Assembly: GCF_900156865.1 (NCBI RefSeq)
Contig: NZ_LT732529.1
Location: forward strand, 94,017 to 142,298
Reading direction: 5' to 3'
Source: Litchfieldia sinesaloumensis
GTDB lineage: Bacteria; Bacillota; Bacilli; Bacillales; Bacillaceae_L
DNA: 48,282 nucleotides
Part shown: piece by piece, positions 26,301-32,537 of the stretch
Position numbering within the stretch: the first letter of the stretch is position 1
How the letters are laid out: each line of letters begins with the position of its first letter
The notes under the pieces: model-generated
What the model was told of the DNA's origin: nothing
The model's database searches: none
The model's input: the letters and a program-made list of their open reading frames with translations, nothing else
Made by a program: the position numbers and the translations under genes

Positions 26301-27989
26301 TCCAAGTTTACTATTAATTAATGCCATGAGCTCAAGTCTTGAGATAGAATCGTTATCAGCAGGCTGCTTGTCAGCGATCAATCCCAACTCATTCAATTTT
26401 TTTAGGTGAAGGCCACTCACAACATCCGTTAAATCAGATTCTTCAACATCAATCGGACCATCACTAGAGCCGTTTTCTTTATTATGGATTCGCAAATGGT
26501 CAATATTGGCTCCACCACTTGGACCAACACCAGTAGCACGAATTTTATTTTCCCCAGCATTTAAGTTTGCTTTAGTTGATGTGTACACCCATGTTGTCCA
26601 TGCGCCGGTAGGGTCAAAGGCTAATGATTCTGCTACAACCTTGTCATTTACCTTAATCTCAGCAGGTCGTGCATCAGATCCGCCAGAAGCGTATCTGAAG
26701 TCAATGAAGTATTCTCCATCAGTTGGAACATTTACAGTCCATTCAACCCAGCTGCCTGGCTGATTTGGTTTAAAGTCAATAAATCCAGTTCCCGTAAATC
26801 CAGGATGCTGATTATCAATGATGACACCATTTTCATCTAGATGAGCATCTTCAGCCTCATAGGTTTGATCAACTTCCATATAAACTTTTAGATGGTCGAT
26901 ATTCGCACCGCCACTCGCTCCAACGCCGGTAGCAACAATTATATTCTCGCCAGCCTTTAAGCTTGCTTTAGTTGATGTGTAAATCCAATTTGCCCAACCA
27001 CCTGTTGGATTGAAGGCGAGTTCAGGCTCGACAATCTCTCCATTAACCTTTATTTCGGAAGGACGTTCATCAGTTCCACCATGGGCAAATCGAAAATCTA
27101 ACGTATATTCTCCTGCGACAGGAACATCGATTGTCCATTCGATGATACCTCCTGGTGCATTCGGTACCATATCTACGAAACCAGTTCCTGTAAACCCAGG
27201 ATGTTTATTATCAATAATGGCATTTGTTAGCTTTCCTTCCTCAGCTTCAAAAATGCCACCTTGAACAGGTTCAGAAGGAGGGGTCGGTTCACCAGGCTCT
27301 TCAGGTTCTTCAGGCTCAACCTTTGGTAAAGATCCGGAAATTTTAATGTCATCCACATAATGTCCAAGTGCTTTACTACCTGGAGTAAATGTTTCAAAAT
27401 AATTTACTTTAGTCGTAGGTTCATTTAGTTGGGCATCCTCTAATTTAAGTTCATCATTGATATAAACATCTGCTGTTTGATTGTTTATATCAATCTCAAC
27501 CTTGATGTCGTACCATACATTTTCCTCAAGTTGAACCAATGGGGTAAAATTGCTCCCAGTTCGATAGGATATGTGATTATCCTTGGTTTCAATAATGATA
27601 GGCGTTTTGTCTCCTTTTACTCTCATTACTTTCGTAGAGCTTGTATACTTCGGTTGCATGAATTTCATTTGCACAGTGACTACATCAACGAGTTCATCAA
27701 AGGATTTGCTTAGATTCACGTCTGCTGTTTCACTAGTGTCATTTAGGAATACACTCTTGTTTGTAAGATCCGGAACTTCTGTTACTTCAATTGTTCCACC
27801 ATTCTCAGATACATTAAAATTTGCTGGAGGTTCGCCAGTGATATCTCCATTAAAATTAGCTTCAAAAAGAAAGCTGGAATCGTCCGTTTCTTCAGCATTA
27901 ACCAGATTTATAGATACTGAAGAAAACATACTTGTGAACGTAAGTAGTACCACTAACAAAAGATAACCGAAACGCTTAGTTACACTCAT
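23361..27989 (-). CDS. Cell-wall-anchored pectate lyase (PL10-like) / pectin methylesterase (CE8)
   Basis: A 1542-residue secreted protein. Order: signal peptide (1-32), concanavalin-like domain (36-220), Pro/Glu linker, two CBM35-type modules (246-373 and 376-503, each with EAE, NxHPGFTGTGF and GGANIDHL), an SLH-like region (515-632), a domain of unknown type, a PL10-type pectate lyase (745-1068, WQMEHGGWTKNWP), and a CE8 pectin methylesterase (1108-1410). In CE8 Asp1247 (GNQDTLY), Asp1268 (DVDFIFGAA), Arg1330 and Trp1332 (LGRPW) are the catalytic-site residues. A Asn/Pro/Gly repeat linker leads to LPTTA (1506-1510), a membrane helix and a RRK tail: a sortase signal. It would demethylate and cleave pectin at the cell surface. 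The start at 27989 follows AAAGGAG; an upstream in-frame ATG lacks one. Confidence 0.92.
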   Translation of the reverse strand: MSVTKRFGYLLLVVLLTFTSMFSSVSINLVNAEETDDSSFLFEANFNGDITGEPPANFNVSENGGTIEVTEVPDLTNKSVFLNDTSETADVNLSKSFDELVDVVTVQMKFMQPKYTSSTKVMRVKGDKTPIIIETKDNHISYRTGSNFTPLVQLEENVWYDIKVEIDINNQTADVYINDELKLEDAQLNEPTTKVNYFETFTPGSKALGHYVDDIKISGSLPKVEPEEPEEPGEPTPPSEPVQGGIFEAEEGKLTNAIIDNKHPGFTGTGFVDMVPNAPGGIIEWTIDVPVAGEYTLDFRFAHGGTDERPSEIKVNGEIVEPELAFNPTGGWANWIYTSTKASLKAGENIIVATGVGASGGANIDHLKVYMEVDQTYEAEDAHLDENGVIIDNQHPGFTGTGFIDFKPNQPGSWVEWTVNVPTDGEYFIDFRYASGGSDARPAEIKVNDKVVAESLAFDPTGAWTTWVYTSTKANLNAGENKIRATGVGPSGGANIDHLRIHNKENGSSDGPIDVEESDLTDVVSGLHLKKLNELGLIADKQPADNDSISRLELMALINSKLGLEKEEPFKGLSSETNVWEVSLTEWYSYVLAAAKQAGYMDSLVKNNKIHPDMLLKKQEAVEIIKNLNGTATLANDDNNDLTWGEAKILVDSLPSDDSNNTVQIANVHAISSNLIAITLNSTFDEFDFSDIRVVYPTGNWSTLSPNFKNLRIDKAAKGKNKFGQTVLILNSLDELDQNGQYVVEPEKVDFKGDLNEAIRKADNLLTWQMEHGGWTKNWPHIYERPWDGTEPRSEWIENGVELGTIDNDATIKEILFLAEVYRETGDKKYKDSVEKGLEFLFQLQYDTGGFAQVYPSRGNYSDYVTFNDEAMINVLEMMDDIVENRYPFDSDVLDDSYIQRIKLSIKSGIDYILKAQIKFPDGTLTAWGAQHDPYTFEPQNARAYEHASVSGQESIGIIRFLMSRPQTDEIKKSVLAALQWLDEVKLENTRYVSGDPNNVYFVEDSNSTAWYRFYEIGTNRGIFSGRDGVIKYDIMEIEEERRNGYSWGGHWGTKLLSTVSETGYFTNHVYAQVVGTNSNDLDGRQLKDGDIKVVKSIEEQIGEIENEIFVAKDGTGDYTTVQAAIDAIPANNTTPITIFIKNGVYKEVVTVPNTKPFITIIGEDPEKTILTYDNFAGRDNGVGGTLGTSGSASVYLRANDFRVENVTFENSFDESSTDVSGKQAVAVYAAGERQYFKNVRFIGNQDTLYVHSGSQYYTQVYVEGDVDFIFGAARAVFEDSIIHSLDRGSDSNNGYITAASTLITDPYGILIKDSKLTSDAPAGTVYLGRPWPAGGNPNAIGSVVIMNSELGNHIKEEGWTSMSGLDPEKARLYEYKNFGPGAAINESRRQLTDEEAANWTVKNVLNGWDPTDGETEEPGGDEEPPGDGEEPGDGNENPGNGENPGNGNENPGNGENPGNGNENPGDGENPGNGNENPGNGKNPGNGDENKDNSEGPENKKGDNTLPTTATSNYNWLMLGFLFTLIGISVGCVYYRRKGLNS
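23499..23690 (-). repeat. Tandem coding repeat (NENPGNGENPGNG) in the wall-spanning linker
   Basis: About five copies of a 12-13 codon unit built from N-P-G-N-G and N-E-N-P-G steps, with slight changes (GDG, GKN). It is a coding minisatellite in the stalk that would span the wall before the sortase motif. Copy number probably varies between strains. Confidence 0.85.
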
Positions 27990-28092
27990 TTTTTTAACTC
28001 CTTTCTTTGTACATAGATTGATAGACATCTGAAAGAACTGCTAATGTCACACCTCCTTGATAGGTCGAAAGAACTATTGGAATATTCAGTTA

Positions 28093-28106
28093 TTAAAACG
28101 GTTACA
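28093..28106 (-). promoter_or_regulatory. CcpA (cre) operator of the pectinase gene
   Basis: On the minus strand TGTAACCGTTTTAA fits the cre consensus at 13 of 14 positions. It lies about 12 nt downstream of the predicted -10 box, a roadblock position, and about 105 nt upstream of the start codon. Confidence 0.6.
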
Positions 28107-28117
28107 AAGGAGAGTGT

Positions 28118-28145
28118 ATCATAGGGTTGACACCAAAAATAGCAA
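28118..28145 (-). promoter_or_regulatory. Probable promoter of the pectinase gene
   Basis: On the minus strand TTGCTA (28140-28145), 16 bp, TATGAT (28118-28123). The -35 box abuts the direct repeats below, as expected for an AraC-activated promoter. Confidence 0.5.
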
Positions 28146-28146
28146 C

Positions 28147-28176
28147 ATATTGCTGTAAAAGTATGCTGATATTGCT
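28147..28176 (-). promoter_or_regulatory. Candidate AraC-type direct repeats
   Basis: Two identical copies of ATATTGCT (28147-28154 and 28169-28176; AGCAATAT on the minus strand) start exactly 22 bp apart, two helix turns. They sit immediately upstream of the pectinase -35 box. The AraC-family gene upstream is the obvious candidate binder. Confidence 0.45.
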
Positions 28177-28245
28177 ATTAGGGAGAGACCTTACAAAATG
28201 ATTATTACTGTAATAGGAGATAGGCATGTATGAAAGAATCAAAAA

Positions 28246-28268
28246 AAGAGAGGGGAGACCCTCTCTTT
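28246..28268. terminator. Duplicate of the pectinase terminator
   Basis: AAAGAGAGGG-GAGA-CCCTCTCTTT, nearly identical to the hairpin at 23311-23340. It lies just downstream (minus strand) of the remnant sorting tail, in the same arrangement as at the intact gene. It would now end the AraC transcript. Confidence 0.75.
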
Positions 28269-28286
28269 CTATCGAGCTATATCATT

Positions 28287-28356
28287 TTAGGTAAAGAGGC
28301 CTTTCCTACGATATAATACAACACCAACACTAAAACAGATAATGGTTATTAGGGTG
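28287..28356 (-). pseudogene. Remnant of a second sortase-anchored protein C-terminus
   Basis: The minus strand encodes a TLITIICFSVGVVLYRRKG-like tail followed by two residues and a stop. It aligns with the last ~20 residues of the intact pectinase protein (TLIGISVGCVYYRRKG plus two residues). The frame closes within about 37 codons upstream and has no start or LPxTx motif. The duplicated terminator lies just beyond. It is best read as the leftover of a deleted or recombined paralogue. Confidence 0.65.
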
Positions 28357-28426
28357 TCTACTATAATTGACAGTTGTATATATAAACTCTTACATCAACA
28401 GTTGCACCTAAAAATAGAAGTAAGAA

Positions 28427-29305
28427 TCAGAGAATATTTGCTTTAGATCGAAATTGCTTTGGAGTCATATTGACTTGTTTTTTAAAGCTTCTGATAAAAT
28501 TTGATGGGGAAGTAAATCCTGTTTTTTCCGAAACTTGATGAATTGGAACACTTGTAGAATGTAATAATTTTTTTGCCTCGTTAATTCTTCGTTGGAGTAT
28601 GTATTCGTGGATGGTTAAACCAAGTTCTTTCTTGAAAAAATGGCATAGGTAATATTTATTTAGATGTAAGGTTTGGGCCAAGTTGTCGAGACGCCAATCG
28701 GTATTCCAAACTATATTAATTTCTTTCAAAATCCTTTCAAGCATTTCGCCCTTTCTCGAATCTCGGTTTGTGATTAGAGGTGTGTTCTGTACAACGGATG
28801 ACTGAAGGTCACGACCGATAAATAGGAGAAACTCAAGGAAATATAACTCTAATGCACTTTCTTTTTCCCAAAGATCTTCGTTCTCTTGTTCAAATAAAAG
28901 GTTATCAACAATTTGTTGTAGATATTCTTCCTTCCATGGCTGTAGAGTAAGCACGTATTGTGGGGAAGGGAGACTGTCCAAAAAATGTGTAAACTTCTCA
29001 AATATTGGATGCTTAAAACTTAAAAAGTCCTCGGAAAAGAGGATAACGACTCTTTCATAAGGTACTCCTTTACGCAATCTGACCTTATGAAAATCTGTAC
29101 TCTTAAAAAAGATGATTTGTCCTTTTGTTAGATGAAACACGTTTTCTTCAAAAATATATGTGGTTTCACCGTTCTGGAGCCATACGATTTCAAAACCTGA
29201 GTGAGAATGGAAGTTTGATGCAGTTTTTCGGTCCACCTTGTATTGTACTGAGAATTTCGGTCTCTTAAATTTTTTGCTAAACAATTTATCATGATAGACT
29301 CTCAT
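28427..29305 (-). CDS. AraC-family transcriptional regulator
   Basis: A 292-residue regulator. The N-terminal half (about 10-150) is a cupin-like effector domain (HSHSGFEIVWLQNGE and GQIIFFKSTDFHKV). The C-terminal ~100 residues hold two helix-turn-helix motifs (NKYYLCHFFKKELG and TGFTSPSNFIRSFKK). It is on the same strand as and upstream of the pectinase gene, with a direct repeat between them that it may bind. The ligand is probably a sugar or uronic-acid derivative; this is inference. AGGAAGGTGG precedes the ATG by 4 nt. Confidence 0.9.
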   Translation of the reverse strand: MRVYHDKLFSKKFKRPKFSVQYKVDRKTASNFHSHSGFEIVWLQNGETTYIFEENVFHLTKGQIIFFKSTDFHKVRLRKGVPYERVVILFSEDFLSFKHPIFEKFTHFLDSLPSPQYVLTLQPWKEEYLQQIVDNLLFEQENEDLWEKESALELYFLEFLLFIGRDLQSSVVQNTPLITNRDSRKGEMLERILKEINIVWNTDWRLDNLAQTLHLNKYYLCHFFKKELGLTIHEYILQRRINEAKKLLHSTSVPIHQVSEKTGFTSPSNFIRSFKKQVNMTPKQFRSKANIL

Positions 29306-29604
29306 TTTTCCACCTTCCTTAAACTATTCCAATATTAAAAATAAATCGGTTTCAAAAATGAGTTTAACATAGTAGAGATAGTCATAAATGTGCATAAATT
29401 GCTCTAAAAATATGAAAACCTTGCTAATTAGCAAGGTTCTTATCAAATGATTATAGGTGTTATGAGAAAAAAGGACAAAATGTAATTATTAATAGAAACT
29501 TAATTATTTGTTCATAGTTTCTTCATACTTGCAAAGTAATATAAAGACATGGAAAAGAAACAGCTTTTTCATACCCCCCTTTTAAATGATCATATCTTTT
29601 TTAG
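29306..29604. other. AraC-speD intergenic region with a perfect palindrome
   Basis: There is no convincing gene. A perfect 22 bp palindrome, AACCTTGCTA/TAGCAAGGTT with a central AT step, lies at 29417-29438; it may be an operator or a weak hairpin terminator. The rest is AT-rich. A loose promoter-like TAATATAAAG lies near 29540. Confidence 0.4.
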
Positions 29605-29635
29605 TATCCGGCTAATGTAGCCGGATATTTTTTTT
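29605..29635 (+). terminator. Terminator hairpin in the leader of speD
   Basis: ATCCGGCTA-ATG-TAGCCGGAT, followed by eight T. No plus-strand gene lies upstream within the previous 300 nt, so it may act as an attenuator in the speD leader. Confidence 0.75.
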
Positions 29636-29725
29636 GAAAAAATGAATATTACGTTTAAATGTATAGAATCGCAGGATTCAACCAATATAAAAATATGGAA
29701 AAAATAAAAATAGGGGGATATATAC

Positions 29726-30544
29726 ATGAAGCATATGACGCTTACACCAAATCAGATTCTGAATCTACACGGTTTCAACAATCTGACAAAATCATTAAGT
29801 TTTAATATGTATGATATTTGTTATACGCGTTCACAAGAAGAGCGAGATGCGTATATTGAATATATTGATGATGTATATAATGCAGATCGCTTAACTGAGA
29901 TTCTCAGTAATGTTGCGGATATCATTGGTGCGAATATTTTAAATGTCGCAAAGCAGGATTATATTCCGCAGGGGGCAAGTGTTACAATTTTGGTATCTGA
30001 AGGCCCAGTCGATGAATCGCCTGATGAAGCGTTTGAAGAGTCCCCAGGACCGATTCCAGGGTCTGTTGTTACGCAGTTAGACAAAAGCCATATCACCGTT
30101 CACACGTATCCTGAATCACATCCTCATGAAGGAATAAGTACATTTCGAGCTGACATTGATGTTTCAACCTGTGGAGAAATATCTCCTCTTAAAGCGTTAA
30201 ATTATATGATTCAGTCGTTTGAAACGGACGTGATGACAATTGATTATCGAGTACGTGGATTCACGCGAGATGTGACAGGGCATAAGCTATTCATTGACCA
30301 TGAAATAAATTCGATTCAAAACTACATCCCTGATGAAATTCAAGAAATGTACCATATGTTTGATGTGAATGTGTATCAGGAAAACATTTTTCACACAAAA
30401 TGTAAACTAAAGGAGTTTGACTTAGAGCACTACTTGTTTTTTAATAATACGAAGGAAAAACTAACGCCAGAAGAGGAAACAATCATCGCTGAAAAACTGA
30501 TTACCGAAATGGATGAAATTTTTTATGGAAAAAACATTAGATAA
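29726..30544 (+). CDS. speD: S-adenosylmethionine decarboxylase proenzyme SpeD
   Basis: A 272-residue protein of the E. coli-type (class 1A) AdoMet decarboxylase family, not the short SpeH type. [13 protein letters not shown] near the N-terminus, [45 protein letters not shown] and DHEINSIQN are near-invariant family blocks. Autocleavage between Lys120 and Ser121 would create the pyruvoyl group. The product, decarboxylated AdoMet, feeds spermidine synthesis. AGGGGG precedes the ATG. It has its own leader with a terminator upstream and a riboswitch operon downstream. Confidence 0.96.
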   Translation: MKHMTLTPNQILNLHGFNNLTKSLSFNMYDICYTRSQEERDAYIEYIDDVYNADRLTEILSNVADIIGANILNVAKQDYIPQGASVTILVSEGPVDESPDEAFEESPGPIPGSVVTQLDKSHITVHTYPESHPHEGISTFRADIDVSTCGEISPLKALNYMIQSFETDVMTIDYRVRGFTRDVTGHKLFIDHEINSIQNYIPDEIQEMYHMFDVNVYQENIFHTKCKLKEFDLEHYLFFNNTKEKLTPEEETIIAEKLITEMDEIFYGKNIR

Positions 30545-30548
30545 ATAG

Positions 30549-30577
30549 TTGACAAAAGTGTGAACAGGATGTAAAAT
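30549..30577 (+). promoter_or_regulatory. SigA promoter of the riboswitch operon
   Basis: Perfect TTGACA (30549-30554), 17 bp spacer, TAAAAT (30572-30577). Transcription would start about 30 nt before the aptamer. Confidence 0.8.
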
Positions 30578-30613
30578 TATTCATATAATAAATATTGTGA
30601 ATATTGTTCTCCT

Positions 30614-30708
30614 AAAGGGGAGTAGCTTTTACAGCAAAGTCGTCATTTCAGAGTGTCACAACTCTCGGCTTTGTTGGCAACTTTAACGTTGTTAGCAAGA
30701 CCTTTACC
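30614..30708 (+). ncRNA. yybP-ykoY manganese riboswitch
   Basis: The conserved blocks are present in order: AAAGGGGAGTAGC, a CAGCAAAGTCGTCA arm pairing with CGGCTTTGTTG, a variable GTTG hairpin, then AGCAAGACCTTTACC. The AAAGG and CCTTT ends form P1. This class binds Mn2+ and turns on metal-export genes. The 3' strand of P1 is also the 5' strand of the first terminator hairpin, so Mn binding should prevent termination. The downstream TerC-family gene fits. Confidence 0.92.
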
Positions 30709-30772
30709 AGACTACGGTAGAGGTCTTTATTTATGGCCTTTACCAACCAAGGTAAAGGTCATTTTGTTTTTT
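30699..30772 (+). terminator. Twin terminator hairpins of the Mn riboswitch
   Basis: Hairpin 1: GACCTTTACC (30699-30708) with GGTAGAGGTC (30716-30725), then TTTATTT. Hairpin 2: GGCCTTTACC (30735-30744) with GGTAAAGGTC (30751-30760), then a T-rich run. The four arms are near-copies, so arm 1 can also pair with arm 4. Confidence 0.75.
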
Positions 30773-30795
30773 ACTGGATCGAGGTGAGAAGAGGT

Positions 30796-30933
30796 ATGTT
30801 AAAGAGGAGAATAGGGTCAGTATCAATGGAAGAATTAATAAAAAGAAACAAAGAAGAGCTTTTACGAGATAAGCAAGAGTTAGAAAAAATTGAAAAACGT
30901 CTTGATGATAAGCATGTTACTACAGTGAAGTAG
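30796..30933 (+). CDS. FbpB-like small basic protein (45 aa)
   Basis: A small, highly charged protein. Residues SMEELIKRNKEELLRD and EKIEKRLDDKH resemble the FbpB family of Fur-regulated basic proteins, which in B. subtilis assist the iron-sparing small RNA FsrA. The ATG at 30796 is chosen because GAGGTG lies 9 nt before it; an upstream in-frame ATG at 30733 lies inside the terminator hairpin and has no ribosome site. It lies between the Mn riboswitch and the TerC gene, so here it is likely Mn-controlled. No Fur box was seen. The family call is moderate. Confidence 0.65.
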   Translation: MLKRRIGSVSMEELIKRNKEELLRDKQELEKIEKRLDDKHVTTVK

Positions 30934-31022
30934 TTTTATTCTAGGGAAGGTCTATGCTTTCCCAATTAAATAGATTAAAAGTTTAATAGTTTAATAGTCA
31001 AAAAAACGAAGGGAGATCTTTG

Positions 31023-31730
31023 ATGGAATTTTTAAGCGCTGAGTTTTTTTCCGCACTCTTAGTTATTATTATGATTGATTTGGTGCTTGCGGGCGACAAT
31101 GCCATCGTAATCGGATTGGCGGCAAGAAATTTACCTAAAGAACAACAAAAGAAAGCTATTATCTGGGGAACTGTAGGTGCAATTGCAATTCGAATTGTAG
31201 CAACATTAGCAGTTGTATGGCTCCTTGAAATCCCAGGTTTACGACTTGTAGGTGGTATCCTTCTTGTATGGATTGCTTATAATCTGTTAGCTGACGACAA
31301 AGGTCATGAAATTAAAGCAGTTGGTAACTTCTGGGCAGCAATACGAACCATTATTATTGCAGATGCTCTAATGGGTCTAGATAATGTTTTAGCAGTTGCT
31401 GGTGCTGCTCATGGTAACTTCTTACTAGTTGTTTTGGGACTAATTATTTCGGTTCCAATTATGGTTTGGGGAAGTACATTATTCATTAAGTTAATTGATC
31501 GTTTCCCAATCATTATCACAATTGGTGCTGCAATTTTAGCTTGGACTGCGTCAAAGATGATTGTTGCAGAACCATTCCTAAGCTCAGTCTTTAGTAATGG
31601 CTTTGTGAAATATGGTTTTGAAATTCTCGTAGTGGCTGCTGTAGTTGCAATTGGCTATATGAAGCAGAAAAAAGCAAAAACGGAATATGCAGCACAACAA
31701 GAACAACAAGTGTTAGCAAAAGTAGAATAG
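31023..31730 (+). CDS. TerC/YjbE-family membrane protein, probable Mn exporter
   Basis: A 235-residue integral membrane protein with about seven helices. The two family motifs are DLVLAGDNAIVIG (near residue 20) and DALMGLDNVLAVAG (near 115), each with an Asp and Asn in the membrane. TerC-family members such as MeeF/MeeY and YkoY export manganese or metallate exoenzymes. The yybP-ykoY riboswitch upstream supports a role in Mn2+ export. The ATG at 31023 follows AGGGAG by 7 nt. Terminator after the gene. Confidence 0.88.
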   Translation: MEFLSAEFFSALLVIIMIDLVLAGDNAIVIGLAARNLPKEQQKKAIIWGTVGAIAIRIVATLAVVWLLEIPGLRLVGGILLVWIAYNLLADDKGHEIKAVGNFWAAIRTIIIADALMGLDNVLAVAGAAHGNFLLVVLGLIISVPIMVWGSTLFIKLIDRFPIIITIGAAILAWTASKMIVAEPFLSSVFSNGFVKYGFEILVVAAVVAIGYMKQKKAKTEYAAQQEQQVLAKVE

Positions 31731-31744
31731 TACTTATAGGCTAG

Positions 31745-31773
31745 GCGGACCCATAAAAGGGTCCGCTTTTATA
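31745..31773 (+). terminator. Terminator after the TerC-family gene
   Basis: GCGGACCC-ATAAAA-GGGTCCGC followed by TTTTATATT. Confidence 0.9.
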
Positions 31774-31810
31774 TTGTATTGAAGATTACAAAATATGTGC
31801 ATGGAATTGA

Positions 31811-31839
31811 TTGACATTTGGGTTAAACTGGAATAAACT
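31811..31839 (+). promoter_or_regulatory. SigA promoter of the tetR gene
   Basis: Perfect TTGACA (31811-31816), 17 bp, TAAACT (31834-31839). The operator-like palindrome begins 5 nt downstream, at the expected start of transcription. Confidence 0.75.
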
Positions 31840-31844
31840 ATTTA

Positions 31845-31859
31845 TTGAACAGTGGTTAA
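31845..31859 (+). promoter_or_regulatory. TetR operator O1
   Basis: TTGAACAGTGGTTAA is a near-palindrome about a central G and is nearly identical to the site at 32500. It overlaps the probable transcription start of tetR. Confidence 0.7.
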
Positions 31860-31878
31860 TAAAGGAGATACAGCAATT

Positions 31879-32460
31879 ATGTCACCAAGAAAACAGGTTC
31901 AAGAAGAATTATCACGGGAAAGGATCATGGATGTTGCCCATGAATTATTTGTTCAAAAAGGGTATCAACATGTTTCAATGCGACAAATTGCAAAAGAACT
32001 AGAGTACAGCCATGGCGCAATTTATTATCATTTTAAAAATAAAGCTGATTTATTTTATGCAATGGTTGTTCAAGATTTTGAAATGCTAAATAGAGTTTTA
32101 GAGCAAATTATCAATCTAGACTTACCGCCCGTAGAAAAAATAAAAAAAATACTCATAGGTTATATCGAATTCGGCTTAACACACAAAAGCCAATATGAAA
32201 TGATGTTTCTAATAAATGACGAAGAAGTAAAAAGCTGCATTCAAAATGAACCTCTAGAAAGCTATGGAATGTTTGCGAATGCTTTATCGTCTTTAAGTAA
32301 TCATAAAGCGAGCATTCAGGATATCTGGTCAATTTTCCTGTCAATCCATGGATTTGTTACCCATTACTGTAGAAGTAAACAAACATTTGAGGATGTAGAA
32401 GGTTTAGCGGTGTCACATGTTGAGTTTATTGTAAAACCAATAATTGAGGGGAAAGAGTAA
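31879..32460 (+). CDS. TetR-family transcriptional regulator
   Basis: A 193-residue repressor. The N-terminal helix-turn-helix (about 14-60) includes GYQHVSMRQIAKELEYSHGAIYYHFKNK, here cited only as its position. The C-terminal ligand domain is not recognisable. The ATG at 31879 is preferred because AAAGGAG lies about 12 nt before it; an in-frame ATG 27 nt earlier overlaps the operator. Matching operator sequences precede this gene and the SDR gene downstream, so it probably represses both. Confidence 0.92.
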   Translation: MSPRKQVQEELSRERIMDVAHELFVQKGYQHVSMRQIAKELEYSHGAIYYHFKNKADLFYAMVVQDFEMLNRVLEQIINLDLPPVEKIKKILIGYIEFGLTHKSQYEMMFLINDEEVKSCIQNEPLESYGMFANALSSLSNHKASIQDIWSIFLSIHGFVTHYCRSKQTFEDVEGLAVSHVEFIVKPIIEGKE

Positions 32461-32470
32461 TACTCCCCTC
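32446..32470 (+). terminator. Hairpin overlapping the tetR stop
   Basis: AATTGAGGGGA pairs with TCCCCTCGATT around the stop codon. The T-rich run begins about 10 nt later, so termination is probably partial. Confidence 0.5.
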
Positions 32471-32499
32471 GATTAATGTATATATTTTTTTATTGTCTT

Positions 32500-32514
32500 T
32501 TGACCAGTGGTTAA
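32500..32514 (+). promoter_or_regulatory. TetR operator O2, upstream of the SDR gene
   Basis: TTGACCAGTGGTTAA, one mismatch from a perfect palindrome. The shared text with O1 extends to AGTGGTTAATAAA. It lies 24 nt before the SDR start. Confidence 0.75.
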
Positions 32515-32537
32515 TAAACGCAAAGGAGAGGATTGGA

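Noticed and set aside
30733-30795. Upstream ATG extending the FbpB-like ORF
   Set aside because: The extra 21 codons run through the terminator hairpin of the riboswitch and have no ribosome site; the ATG at 30796 has GAGGTG at proper distance.
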